A stretch of DNA of 6,483 nucleotides, taken from the NCBI GenBank assembly GCA_005882525.1, contig VBGO01000116.1, forward strand, positions 1-6,483. The letters are read 5' to 3'. The position numbers and the translations under genes are program-made. This DNA comes from Chloroflexota bacterium. Lineage in GTDB: Bacteria; Chloroflexota; Dormibacteria; CF-121. Under the pieces are notes generated by a model. The model ran no database searches. It was not told the DNA's origin and saw only the letters and a list, made by a program, of their open reading frames with translations. Below, piece after piece: positions 1 to 5,749 of the stretch (within the stretch, counting starts at the first letter, position 1; the number at the start of each line of letters is the position of its first letter).

Positions 1-1
1 C

Positions 2-307
2 GAGGTCGGGCTGGGCATCGTGCTTCTGCTCGGCGCGCTCGAAGTTGGGCGCCGCCGCCTGTCGGGGCGGATCGGCGTCGAGCACGGGTACGAAGCGCCG
101 GTCGCCCTCATCGCGGCGCTCGCCGGACTAGCCGCTGCGGGTCTCTCCCTCTCCATCGCACTGATGATGGGTGAGCAGCTACCCACCATCACCCCGGGAC
201 GGGCCCTGACCACGGCGATCCCGGTCGAGCTCCTGCTGGTCCCGCTGGGCGTGGCCGTCGCGTGGATGGAAGCCGGCCGGTTCCGGGTCCTGCACAGATC
301 GCGCTGA
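2..307 (+). CDS. Membrane protein of unknown function, C-terminal part (5'-truncated)
   Basis: The reading frame is open from the left window edge to a TGA at 305-307, leaving 101 visible residues; the true start lies outside. I do not recognise the family. The visible part has the end of one hydrophobic segment (residues 2-13), a basic loop with R-R-R, a long Ala/Leu-rich segment (about 31-53, containing A-L-I-A-A-L-A-G-L) and a third one (about 64-86, P-V-E-L-L-L-V-P-L-G-V-A-V), then a short basic tail. It is therefore the end of a polytopic inner-membrane protein. Codons end overwhelmingly in G or C, as in the confident genes here, which supports real coding. It lies 110 bases upstream of the TMEM175 gene on the same strand; a functional link is not shown. 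Confidence 0.6.
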   Translation, partial: EVGLGIVLLLGALEVGRRRLSGRIGVEHGYEAPVALIAALAGLAAAGLSLSIALMMGEQLPTITPGRALTTAIPVELLLVPLGVAVAWMEAGRFRVLHRSR

Positions 308-310
308 TCA

Positions 311-372
311 GCTCAACCCTGGACCGTGCGGACACGAGGTAACGAGTGAACGCGTTCCTGACCAGGGTGAGC
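311..372. repeat. Imperfect inverted repeat in the intergenic gap
   Basis: GCTCAACCCTGG (311-322) is matched by CCAGGGTGAGC (362-372), complementary over 11 base pairs with one bulged A and a 39-base loop. It lies directly after the stop codon of the upstream membrane-protein gene, so the transcript could fold into a hairpin there. No T-run follows the right arm, so it is not a classical intrinsic terminator. It may be a U-less terminator, an mRNA-end stabiliser or chance. Confidence 0.4.
348..357. promoter_or_regulatory. Perfect 10-bp palindrome, possible operator
   Basis: GAACGCGTTC reads identically on both strands and lies in the loop of the larger inverted repeat, about 60 bases upstream of the channel gene. 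A dimeric repressor could bind such a site, but no regulator gene is adjacent and a 10-base palindrome can arise by chance. Confidence 0.2.
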
Positions 373-402
373 ACCGCCACTCGATCCTAACGCTCGCTGT
401 CC

Positions 403-408
403 TATCCT
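403..408 (+). promoter_or_regulatory. Possible -10 element for a near-leaderless TMEM175 mRNA
   Basis: TATCCT fits the TANNNT form of a -10 hexamer and ends 9 bases before the ATG at 418. No Shine-Dalgarno-like purine run precedes that ATG. Together these suggest transcription begins within a few bases of the start codon. No convincing -35 element is seen, so the call is weak. Confidence 0.25.
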
Positions 409-417
409 CGTAACGCA

Positions 418-1032
418 ATGAGCAAGGGGCGCGTCGAGGCCTTCAGCGATGGGGTGTTCGCGGTAGCGGCCACCCTGCTGATCTTCAATGTCCAGATCGA
501 CAAGACCGCCGCGGGCGGGTTGCTTACAGCGTTACTGGCGGCCTGGCCCAAGTATGCCGCCTACGTGGCGAGCTTTCTCACGATCGGCGTCATGTGGGTG
601 AATCATCACGGGATGTTCGAGCGAATCGCCCGGCTCGATCGCGGCCTCCTGTTTATCAATTTGCTGCTCTTGATGGCGATCGTCTTCCTTCCCTTCTCCA
701 CCGAACAGCTGGGCAGCAATATCCTGGTGCCGCGCGATGCCAGCACGGCCGCCAGTCTATATGCCCTGAACGCGTCCGTGATCGCGGTCTTTTTCAGCGC
801 GCTCTGGACCTACACCCTGACGCATCCCGCCTTGCTCACGCCGGACGTCGACCGCGAGGTGGCGCTGCGCTCCTGGCCGAGGTTCTCCGTCGGCCTGGTT
901 GCCTACCTTGCCTGCATCCCCCTCGGCCAGGTCAGCCCGATCGCGGTCGTCATCGTATGCGCCGCGCTCGCCGTTTATTACGTCTTCGAGCGGTTACCCG
1001 ACATCTCTCGCCAACCCGCCCGCCAACACTGA
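418..1032 (+). CDS. TMEM175-family potassium channel (DUF1211 membrane protein)
   Basis: This encodes a 204-residue six-helix inner-membrane protein of the bacterial TMEM175 family, whose members form tetrameric K+-permeable leak channels gated by a hydrophobic filter rather than by the TVGYG loop of canonical K+ channels. The family signature is at the N-terminus: R5 followed by F9-S10-D11-G12 and the helix-1 stretch V-F-A-V-A-A-T-L-L. The second signature, I-G-x-M-W-V-N-H-H-x-x-F (56-67), is in helix 2. Hydrophobic segments lie at about 9-26, 45-64, 77-96, 111-134, 156-171 and 174-190, matching the single six-helix repeat of bacterial members (animal TMEM175 has two). The ATG at 418 is chosen because it puts the R-x3-F-S-D motif at its usual near-N-terminal place; there is no clear ribosome binding site. 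Its stop lies 6 bases from the stop of the convergent molybdoenzyme gene. Ion selectivity is inferred from the family. Confidence 0.88.
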   Translation: MSKGRVEAFSDGVFAVAATLLIFNVQIDKTAAGGLLTALLAAWPKYAAYVASFLTIGVMWVNHHGMFERIARLDRGLLFINLLLLMAIVFLPFSTEQLGSNILVPRDASTAASLYALNASVIAVFFSALWTYTLTHPALLTPDVDREVALRSWPRFSVGLVAYLACIPLGQVSPIAVVIVCAALAVYYVFERLPDISRQPARQH

Positions 1033-1038
1033 TCCTGG

Positions 1039-2070
1039 TTACTGCATCGGAAATGGTACCTGCCACCAGGCGGGCAGTTCGTCGATCGATATCGCCGTCA
1101 CCCACTTGACCCACCAGTAGCCACGGCGGTCCGGCGCGACCAGTCGAACCGGAAAGCCGTGGCCAGGATCGAGCGGTTCCCCGCCCAGCCGGGTCGCGAC
1201 CAGCAGCCGGCCGGCGTCCCGGAGGGCGAACCGGCGATCGTAGCCGGTCAACGATCGGACGTGGAGGCTGAACGCCCCACCCCGACCCTCAGCCGCAAGG
1301 GGGGAGGAAGATGACTCCAGCAGCCGTCTGAGCCAAACTCCGGACCAGTCCTGGGTCGAGTAGAAGCCGCCGGTGCAGTCGAGCGTCGCCCGCACCCGGT
1401 CGTCGAACGCGAGCAGCTCGCCGTAGCTCCATTCCCTGATCGCCGCGCCAGCCTGAATGGTCAGCCGCCAGCTCGCGGGATCGATCGCCGGAACCGCATC
1501 CGCGATCCATTGGGTCACCGGCAACGCCGCCGGTTGCAAAGAACCGTACTCATAGGAGCCGGTAAAGCGCCGGGTCGAACCAGGCAGCGAGAACAGACGG
1601 ACCGCGCCTTCACCCGCGGCATAGGCGAGGCCCGCGCCCGTCAGCAGGGCACCCGCGCGTAGCAGGCTACGGCGCGAGAGGTCGACGGCGCGGACCGGAA
1701 TGCGCCGGGCGATCACGTGCCAGGCGACGAACGGGATCGCGAGCAGGGCGGCGCCGACGTGGACCTCCATCGCGGTGATCGGCCCGACCGCGAGCAGCAG
1801 GCCGGTCGAATGGAGGATCCCCGCGAACACCGATGCGATGACCAGCCCGGTGAAAACCAGGGAGGCCCACCAGCCCGGGCGCCGCCGCTGGATGCCATGA
1901 GCGGCGATCACCGCCTTCCAGGGTGTCAGCGCGACGATCGCGTAGCCGCTCGCGGCATGGACGATCAGCGACCAGCGTGAGGGCGCGGTGCCGTAGAAGA
2001 ACGCCACCCAGCCGGTGGTAAACGCCAGGCCAAGTAACCCGAACAGCGCCAGGTTGGTCCACCGTCTCAT
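1039..2070 (-). CDS. Membrane-anchored molybdopterin oxidoreductase (sulfite-oxidase-like) with cytochrome b561-like N-terminal helices
   Basis: The 343-residue protein has two parts. Residues 1-125 form four hydrophobic helices (about 6-26, 36-55, 69-92, 101-119) with H38, H87, H104 and H118 as possible heme ligands, resembling a cytochrome b561-type anchor. A basic cytoplasmic loop then leads to S-R-R-S-L-L (132-137) and a fifth helix, a twin-arginine-like segment. Residues about 195-330 are an oxidoreductase molybdopterin-binding domain of the sulfite oxidase/YedY class: C232 in L-D-C-T-G-G-F is the expected Mo-ligating cysteine, followed by W242-S-G-V-W-L, then H304-G-F-P-V-R-L-V-A-P and the late G-Y-W-W-V-K-W-V. 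The Mo domain should lie outside the membrane and take electrons to or from the heme part; the substrate is unknown. The start ATG overlaps the stop of the HAD gene (ATGA, 2067-2070), so the two are translationally coupled. A palindromic repeat contributes residues 255-266 between the two conserved blocks. Confidence 0.85.
   Translation of the reverse strand: MRRWTNLALFGLLGLAFTTGWVAFFYGTAPSRWSLIVHAASGYAIVALTPWKAVIAAHGIQRRRPGWWASLVFTGLVIASVFAGILHSTGLLLAVGPITAMEVHVGAALLAIPFVAWHVIARRIPVRAVDLSRRSLLRAGALLTGAGLAYAAGEGAVRLFSLPGSTRRFTGSYEYGSLQPAALPVTQWIADAVPAIDPASWRLTIQAGAAIREWSYGELLAFDDRVRATLDCTGGFYSTQDWSGVWLRRLLESSSSPLAAEGRGGAFSLHVRSLTGYDRRFALRDAGRLLVATRLGGEPLDPGHGFPVRLVAPDRRGYWWVKWVTAISIDELPAWWQVPFPMQ
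1275..1310 (-). repeat. Intragenic palindromic repeat, copy A
   Basis: Bases 1275-1307 match copy B (2765-2797) at 30 of 33 positions. On the coding strand the copy encodes S-S-P-L-A-A-E-G-R-G-G-A, residues 255-266 of the molybdoenzyme. The hairpin is partly decayed: T/A and outer C/G pairs remain, but 1291 and 1292 no longer pair, which suggests an older copy. It replaces the linker that normally joins G-V-x-L-x-x-L-L to the next strand. Confidence 0.7.
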
Positions 2071-2816
2071 CGCGACCGCCGGTCCTTCACGGCTTTGTCA
2101 CCCCGTTGCGCCTCTTTGATCAGGGTACGCAGCGGCATCGCCTCCAGCGAAATCAGCCGCAGGTCCGCCTCACTGAGATCCAGGTCCGCGGTCAGTGGAT
2201 TGGGCACCGCCACGCAGAAAAGCCCGGCGGCCTTCGCCGCGCGGACACCGTTGCTCGAGTCCTCGAGCGCAATCGCCTCGCCCGCCGGCACGTCGACTCG
2301 CTGCAGCGCCGCCCGGTACAGTTCGGGATCCGGCTTGGTCCGCTTCACGTCCTCGCGACAGACGATGGCATCGAAGTGGCCGCCGATGCCGAAGCGGTTG
2401 AGATGATCCATCACCCATTTGCGCGTAGAGCTTGATGCCACGGCGGTCTTGAGCCCCAGCTGGCGGGCGCCGACCAGGTAGTCGATCACTCCGGGCAGCA
2501 GCTGCTGCAGGGCGGTTGCCTCCTGGTAGTAGAGGCGCTCGAGCGCCTCCAACTCCGGCTGGTCGAGTTTCGTACCGGTCTTCTCGCCGAGGTCGATGAT
2601 CGGGTCGAACGGTCCCGATGCGGTGCCGATGATGGTGAGCCAGCGCTCGAGCGGCAGCTCCTGGCCGCGCTCGCGGTAGATCCGCTGCCAGACGCGAAAG
2701 ATCGGGACTTCCGTGTCGACGATCAGGCCGTCGAAGTCGAAGACTAATGCCCGTATCTTGGACCCCCCATCCCGACCCTCCCCCGCAAGGGGGGAGGGCG
2801 ACGGCTCTGCTGCCAT
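2067..2816 (-). CDS. HAD-superfamily hydrolase, beta-phosphoglucomutase/YhcW-like phosphatase
   Basis: This is a 249-residue cytoplasmic haloacid-dehalogenase (subfamily IA) enzyme, probably a small-metabolite phosphatase. Motif I is D27-F-D29-G-L-I-V-D-T-E, with D27 the nucleophile and D29 the acid/base. Motif II is the serine run in V-A-S-S-S-T-R-K-W-V. Motif III is the lysine of T-K-P-D-P-E-L-Y. Motif IV is E-D-S-S-N-G-V-x-A-A-K-A-A-G. The helical cap between motifs I and II (R-W-L-T-I-I-G-T-A-S-G) resembles Bacillus YhcW, as I recall that protein. The substrate cannot be read from the sequence. The start ATG overlaps the stop of the peptidase gene as TAATG (2814-2818), and no other start codon precedes motif I. 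The first 19 residues are unusual for the family, which normally begins within a few residues of motif I: residues 7-18 come from palindromic repeat copy B. The 3' end overlaps the molybdoenzyme start. Confidence 0.88.
   Translation of the reverse strand: MAAEPSPSPLAGEGRDGGSKIRALVFDFDGLIVDTEVPIFRVWQRIYRERGQELPLERWLTIIGTASGPFDPIIDLGEKTGTKLDQPELEALERLYYQEATALQQLLPGVIDYLVGARQLGLKTAVASSSTRKWVMDHLNRFGIGGHFDAIVCREDVKRTKPDPELYRAALQRVDVPAGEAIALEDSSNGVRAAKAAGLFCVAVPNPLTADLDLSEADLRLISLEAMPLRTLIKEAQRGDKAVKDRRSR
2765..2800 (-). repeat. Intragenic palindromic repeat, copy B (best-preserved)
   Basis: The core folds into a perfect 9-bp stem, CCCTCCCCC (2776-2784) with GGGGGAGGG (2790-2798), around a 5-base loop, followed on the coding strand by a G-rich arm, GGTCGGGATGGGGGG. 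It encodes P-S-P-L-A-G-E-G-R-D-G-G as residues 7-18 of the HAD protein, six codons after the start. Its intact stem suggests the most recent insertion of the three. Confidence 0.75.
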
Positions 2817-2818
2817 TA
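2814..2818 (-). other. TAATG stop-start overlap (translational coupling)
   Basis: On the minus strand the TAA ending the peptidase (2818-2816) shares its last A with the ATG of the HAD gene (2816-2814). Such one-base overlaps let a terminating ribosome reinitiate, so HAD synthesis probably depends on translation of the peptidase gene. Confidence 0.8.
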
Positions 2819-4963
2819 CAGATTGCGTTGGAAGAACTCGAGCAGTCGCCGCTCCATGTCGACGCGGTCTCGTTCGGAGCGTGGCATGTGACGCTCGTTC
2901 GGATAGATCAGCGTTTCGAACGGCTTGCCCGCATCGATCAGCGCCTGCATCAGGCGAGCGGTATGCCGGAAGTGAACGTTCTCGTCGATCATGCCGTGCA
3001 CCACGAGGAGCCGCCCGCGGAGCTGGTCGATGTGGCTCAGCGGCGAGGACCGCCGGTACCCATCCGAATTGTCCCTGGGAGTACTCATATACTTTTCGGT
3101 GTAGGCGGTGTCGTAGCCCTCGTGAAAGGTAACCGGCGCCCCGGCGACGCCGGCTTTGAAGACGTCGGGGGCCGTGGCGAGCGCCATCAACGTCATGTAG
3201 CCGCCGTAACTCCAGCCGTAGATGCCGACCCGAGATATGTCGGCAAAGCCGAGGGTGCCCAGCCAGCGCACCCCTTCGACCTGGTCGCTGATCTCGACGC
3301 CGCCCATCCGGCGCGCGATCGGCGCCTCGAACCCCAGCCCGCGGCGCGCCGAGCCGCGGTTATCCACCTTCATGACGACGAACCCGTGCTGGGCCAGCAT
3401 CTGCGCCCGTAAATCCACCGTCTGCGCCCAGCTGTCGTTCACCATCTGCGCTCCGGGACCGCCGTAGACCTCGACGATCACCGGCGCCCGGCCCCCACCC
3501 TGACCCTCGTCCGCACGCGGGGGACGGGAAAGAGCGCCCGATGTTGGCGGCCGGTAGACAGCGGCATACAGGTCGGCGCCGTCGCTGGCCCGAAACCGGT
3601 GCAGCTCCGGCGGCGGCAGGTCGAGCTCAACCGGGCTCGCCGCATGCAGGATCACCGGCGGCTGCCCGCGGAGGCTGCGGACCGTGATGCTGGGCGGATG
3701 CTCGTGGCTGTCCCAGACGTCGACGAAGCTGGAGAAGTCGGGTGCGATCTCGGCGCCATGCACACCCGGCTCGGAGGTCAGCCGCTCCGGCTCTCCGCCA
3801 TCGAGTGAAACCCGAAAGAGATGGCGCTCGAGCGGGCTTTCCTGCCAGCCGACAAAATACAGTTGGCGCCCCTTCTCGTCTAACGCCACCGTCGCCTCGG
3901 CCGGCCAGCCGCCGCTGGTCAGCTGGCGGATCAGTCGCCCATCGGGCGCATAGAGATATAGGTGTCGGAACCCGGTGCGCTCGGACGACCAGGTGAATTC
4001 ACCGGTCGACTCGATGACGCGCAGGTCGTGGTGCAGGTTGATCCATGGCTCCAACCTCTCAACCACGATCCCCCGGCCGGCCCCGGTGCCGACGTCGTAA
4101 GCCAGGATTTCGAGATGTCGCCAGTCACGCGATAGCCGCTGCACCAACAGGCGGCCGTCCGGATGCCAGTCGACGCGGGCAATATACCCCTCGTCGATGC
4201 TGAGGTCCATGAAGGTCGTCACGCCGGATTCGAGCGAGACGACGCCGACCTTGACGCGGGCGTTCTCCGCCCCGGCGAACGGATAGCGGTGCTCCTCGAT
4301 CTCCAGCGTTGGCGTGCCCTGGTGCACGATCGGGAACACCGGAATGTGTGACTCGTCGACCTGCGCGAAGGCGACCAGGTCGCCCCGGGGTGACGGCCAG
4401 TACCCGCTCAAGCGATCGAGTTCTTCCTGGGCGACGAACTCCGCCAACCCATTGGTCACGCCGGCCGGGTGTGAGGTAAGCCGCCGCTCGCCTGCGTCAT
4501 CGATCGTCCAGACGTCGCCATCGCGAACAAAGAAGGTGCGGCACCCATCAGCCGTGATCTTGGGATCGATCACGCCTCCACCGGTTAGCCGGGTGGTGGA
4601 TCCCTCGACCCAGCGGTAGAGTTCGCCCCGCATTGGAAGCAGCATGACGTTGGCTTTCTCCGCCCAGGTGTAGTCCGTGATACCGGTCTCCCGCAGGCGC
4701 AGGCGCTCGCGCCGGAGCTTCTCCTCTCGAGACAGCGTCTCCTCGGTGACCGTCTCGCCGGGCGGCGCCACCCAGCGCTGTTTCCGACCGCTGGCGGGGT
4801 CGAGGGCCCAGAGCTCACGGACCAGGTCACCCCGCTCGCTGAAGAGATAGGTGATCACCTTCGCGTCCGGCGAGTAATGGATCTTGCCGGGGACGGCCAT
4901 CCCCGGGCGCGGATATCGCGCGACCAACTCGGGAGTGAACCGGCTGCTTTCGGCGGTTTTCAT
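2816..4963 (-). CDS. S9 family peptidase, dipeptidyl-peptidase-IV-like (X-Pro aminodipeptidase)
   Basis: The 715-residue serine protease has an N-terminal beta-propeller (about 60-440) and a C-terminal alpha/beta-hydrolase domain (about 495-715). The catalytic triad is visible as S585 in G-W-S-Y-G-G-Y, D660 in H-G-M-I-D-E-N-V-H-F and H692 in N-E-R-H-M-P; spacings of 75 and 32 residues match human DPP4 closely. E180-E181 in A-Q-E-E-L-D-R is the double-Glu pair that grips the substrate N-terminus, Y500 in V-Y-G-G-P-G is the oxyanion tyrosine, and N662, Y617 and Y621 match other DPP4 pocket residues. It should release X-Pro or X-Ala dipeptides from peptides. No signal peptide or N-terminal helix is present, so it is probably cytoplasmic. 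H614 stands where DPP4 has the S1 tryptophan. Palindromic repeat copy C supplies residues 480-491. The start ATG follows the upstream gene by 26 bases with only a weak GAG-type ribosome site. Confidence 0.93.
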   Translation of the reverse strand: MKTAESSRFTPELVARYPRPGMAVPGKIHYSPDAKVITYLFSERGDLVRELWALDPASGRKQRWVAPPGETVTEETLSREEKLRRERLRLRETGITDYTWAEKANVMLLPMRGELYRWVEGSTTRLTGGGVIDPKITADGCRTFFVRDGDVWTIDDAGERRLTSHPAGVTNGLAEFVAQEELDRLSGYWPSPRGDLVAFAQVDESHIPVFPIVHQGTPTLEIEEHRYPFAGAENARVKVGVVSLESGVTTFMDLSIDEGYIARVDWHPDGRLLVQRLSRDWRHLEILAYDVGTGAGRGIVVERLEPWINLHHDLRVIESTGEFTWSSERTGFRHLYLYAPDGRLIRQLTSGGWPAEATVALDEKGRQLYFVGWQESPLERHLFRVSLDGGEPERLTSEPGVHGAEIAPDFSSFVDVWDSHEHPPSITVRSLRGQPPVILHAASPVELDLPPPELHRFRASDGADLYAAVYRPPTSGALSRPPRADEGQGGGRAPVIVEVYGGPGAQMVNDSWAQTVDLRAQMLAQHGFVVMKVDNRGSARRGLGFEAPIARRMGGVEISDQVEGVRWLGTLGFADISRVGIYGWSYGGYMTLMALATAPDVFKAGVAGAPVTFHEGYDTAYTEKYMSTPRDNSDGYRRSSPLSHIDQLRGRLLVVHGMIDENVHFRHTARLMQALIDAGKPFETLIYPNERHMPRSERDRVDMERRLLEFFQRNL
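3493..3528 (-). repeat. Intragenic palindromic repeat, copy C (diverged)
   Basis: The G-rich arm matches copy A at 20 of 23 positions (3493-3515 against 1275-1297). The hairpin half has diverged but keeps pairing potential: on the coding strand CGTCC and GGACG can form a stem, with C-rich and G-rich flanks continuing it around a bulge. It encodes R-P-P-R-A-D-E-G-Q-G-G-G, residues 480-491 of the peptidase, in the same codon register as copies A and B. Confidence 0.55.
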
Positions 4964-4989
4964 CGCTCAACCGTGAGCTTAAGCGGCCG

Positions 4990-5718
4990 TTACGGTTTGG
5001 GTCGAAACTCACCCCGCGGAGCGTCGTTCGACGAAAGCGGCCTGAACGCCGCGCCAAATCCGTTCGACCGGCGCGGGCGGAAGAAGGCGCGTACCCGATC
5101 GGGGAACGCCTCGAGGACGTCGTCGGGAATTTCCCAACGCGGCTGGGCGCCGTCCAGGGCGACGAAGGCGGCCAGCGATCGGCGCAACAGGAGCAAGACG
5201 GCGTCGGCTGGCAGCTCGAGCTGCTCGAGCTCCTTTTGGTGAAGCAAGAGGAAGGTGGCGCTCTCCGCGAGAAAGGCATTCGCCACCAGCTGGAGCGCCT
5301 CGGTTGCGGCCTCGACGGAACGGCCCTGCTGCTCGGCGGCGAGCTGCAGCGCCTTGGCAACCCAGATCTTCTCGATGAAGGGCCGGTTGTTCACCTCCAT
5401 CTGCTGCCGCAGCTGGGCAACCTCCTGCAGCCAGGCCGCGTCGACCTGAGCAACCCAGCGGAGGCGGGCCGCCTGGTCGCCGATTTCGCATGCCCCATAC
5501 CACCCGCTCTTCTGATCGTTTAGCGGCCGGGTCACCAGGTGCCGGCAGGTGAGTACCGGCGGGAGCGGACGGTAACTGGTATCCATGGGAATGAAATGCT
5601 GCTGGAGGTAGGCCGGGCATTTATCGAATCCCGCCGAAAACGGCCGCGGCCACGGACACTCTTCGGCAGGCCGGGACGAACCATTTCGTTTTCCATTCGC
5701 CTGCTGGGACGTCTTCAA
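4990..5718 (-). CDS. Uncharacterised four-cysteine helical protein
   Basis: I do not recognise a named family. The frame is open from 5778, but I choose the TTG at 5718 (242 residues) because GAGAGG lies 9 bases upstream, and the stretch above it looks like a promoter. Numbered from that start, residues 21-80 carry C21-P, C34-P-A-Y, C58-R-H60 and C77 in G-W-Y-G-A-C-E-I-G, a C-x12-C-x23-C-x18-C arrangement that could hold an iron-sulfur cluster or zinc. Residues about 85-190 are strongly helical and partly coiled-coil-like (A-W-L-Q-E-V-A-Q-L-R-Q-Q-M, then L-H-Q-K-E-L-E-Q-L-E-L). The tail from 200 is Pro/Arg/Phe-rich and probably disordered. No DNA-binding or enzymatic motif is seen. Similar Cys-rich segments occur, from memory, next to sensor domains in some actinobacterial and chloroflexal proteins, so a redox or ligand sensor is possible. 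It precedes the peptidase gene by 26 bases. Confidence 0.7.
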   Translation of the reverse strand: MKTSQQANGKRNGSSRPAEECPWPRPFSAGFDKCPAYLQQHFIPMDTSYRPLPPVLTCRHLVTRPLNDQKSGWYGACEIGDQAARLRWVAQVDAAWLQEVAQLRQQMEVNNRPFIEKIWVAKALQLAAEQQGRSVEAATEALQLVANAFLAESATFLLLHQKELEQLELPADAVLLLLRRSLAAFVALDGAQPRWEIPDDVLEAFPDRVRAFFRPRRSNGFGAAFRPLSSNDAPRGEFRPKP

Positions 5719-5727
5719 ATTGTTTGG

Positions 5728-5733
5728 CCTCTC
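5728..5733 (-). promoter_or_regulatory. Ribosome binding site deciding the TTG start at 5718
   Basis: The minus strand reads GAGAGG, complementary to the 3' end of 16S rRNA, separated by 9 bases from the TTG at 5718-5716. No equal site precedes the TTG at 5778, and no in-frame ATG or GTG lies between 5778 and the first cysteine. Confidence 0.4.
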
Positions 5734-5749
5734 GAGCCGTCTCAGCGCA

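Noticed and set aside
594..1109. 171-codon plus-strand frame overlapping the channel gene
   Set aside because: The overlapped frame carries clear TMEM175 signatures; this one is Arg/Pro-rich and lacks any motif.
2253..2268. 7-bp inverted repeat GCTCGAG-TC-CTCGAGC
   Set aside because: It falls in the codons of HAD motif IV (L-E-D-S-S) and is explained by the conserved protein sequence.
2747..3412. Open frame of 221 codons on the plus strand, antisense to the peptidase
   Set aside because: It lies opposite the catalytic domain of a gene with a complete catalytic triad. Its product has no family motif and reads as the mirror of GC-rich codons.
1275..3528. CRISPR-like array for the three similar repeats
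   Set aside because: The copies are about 730 and 1,490 bases apart and lie inside genes, without regular spacers or cas genes.
4965..4978. Small hairpin GCTCA-ACCG-TGAGC just upstream of the peptidase start
   Set aside because: A 5-bp stem is weak and has no supporting element. It may slightly mask the poor ribosome site but is too short to call a regulatory structure.
5213..5231. Perfect 8-bp inverted repeat AGCTCGAG-CTG-CTCGAGCT
   Set aside because: It lies inside codons for E-L-E-Q-L-E-L and follows from repeated GAG/CTC codons, so no separate function is needed.
5009..5620. 203-codon frame on the minus strand overlapping the four-cysteine gene
   Set aside because: It is rich in Arg, Pro and Ala with no pattern, as expected of an out-of-frame reading of GC-rich coding DNA. 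The frame ending at 4990 has spaced cysteines and regular amphipathic helices.
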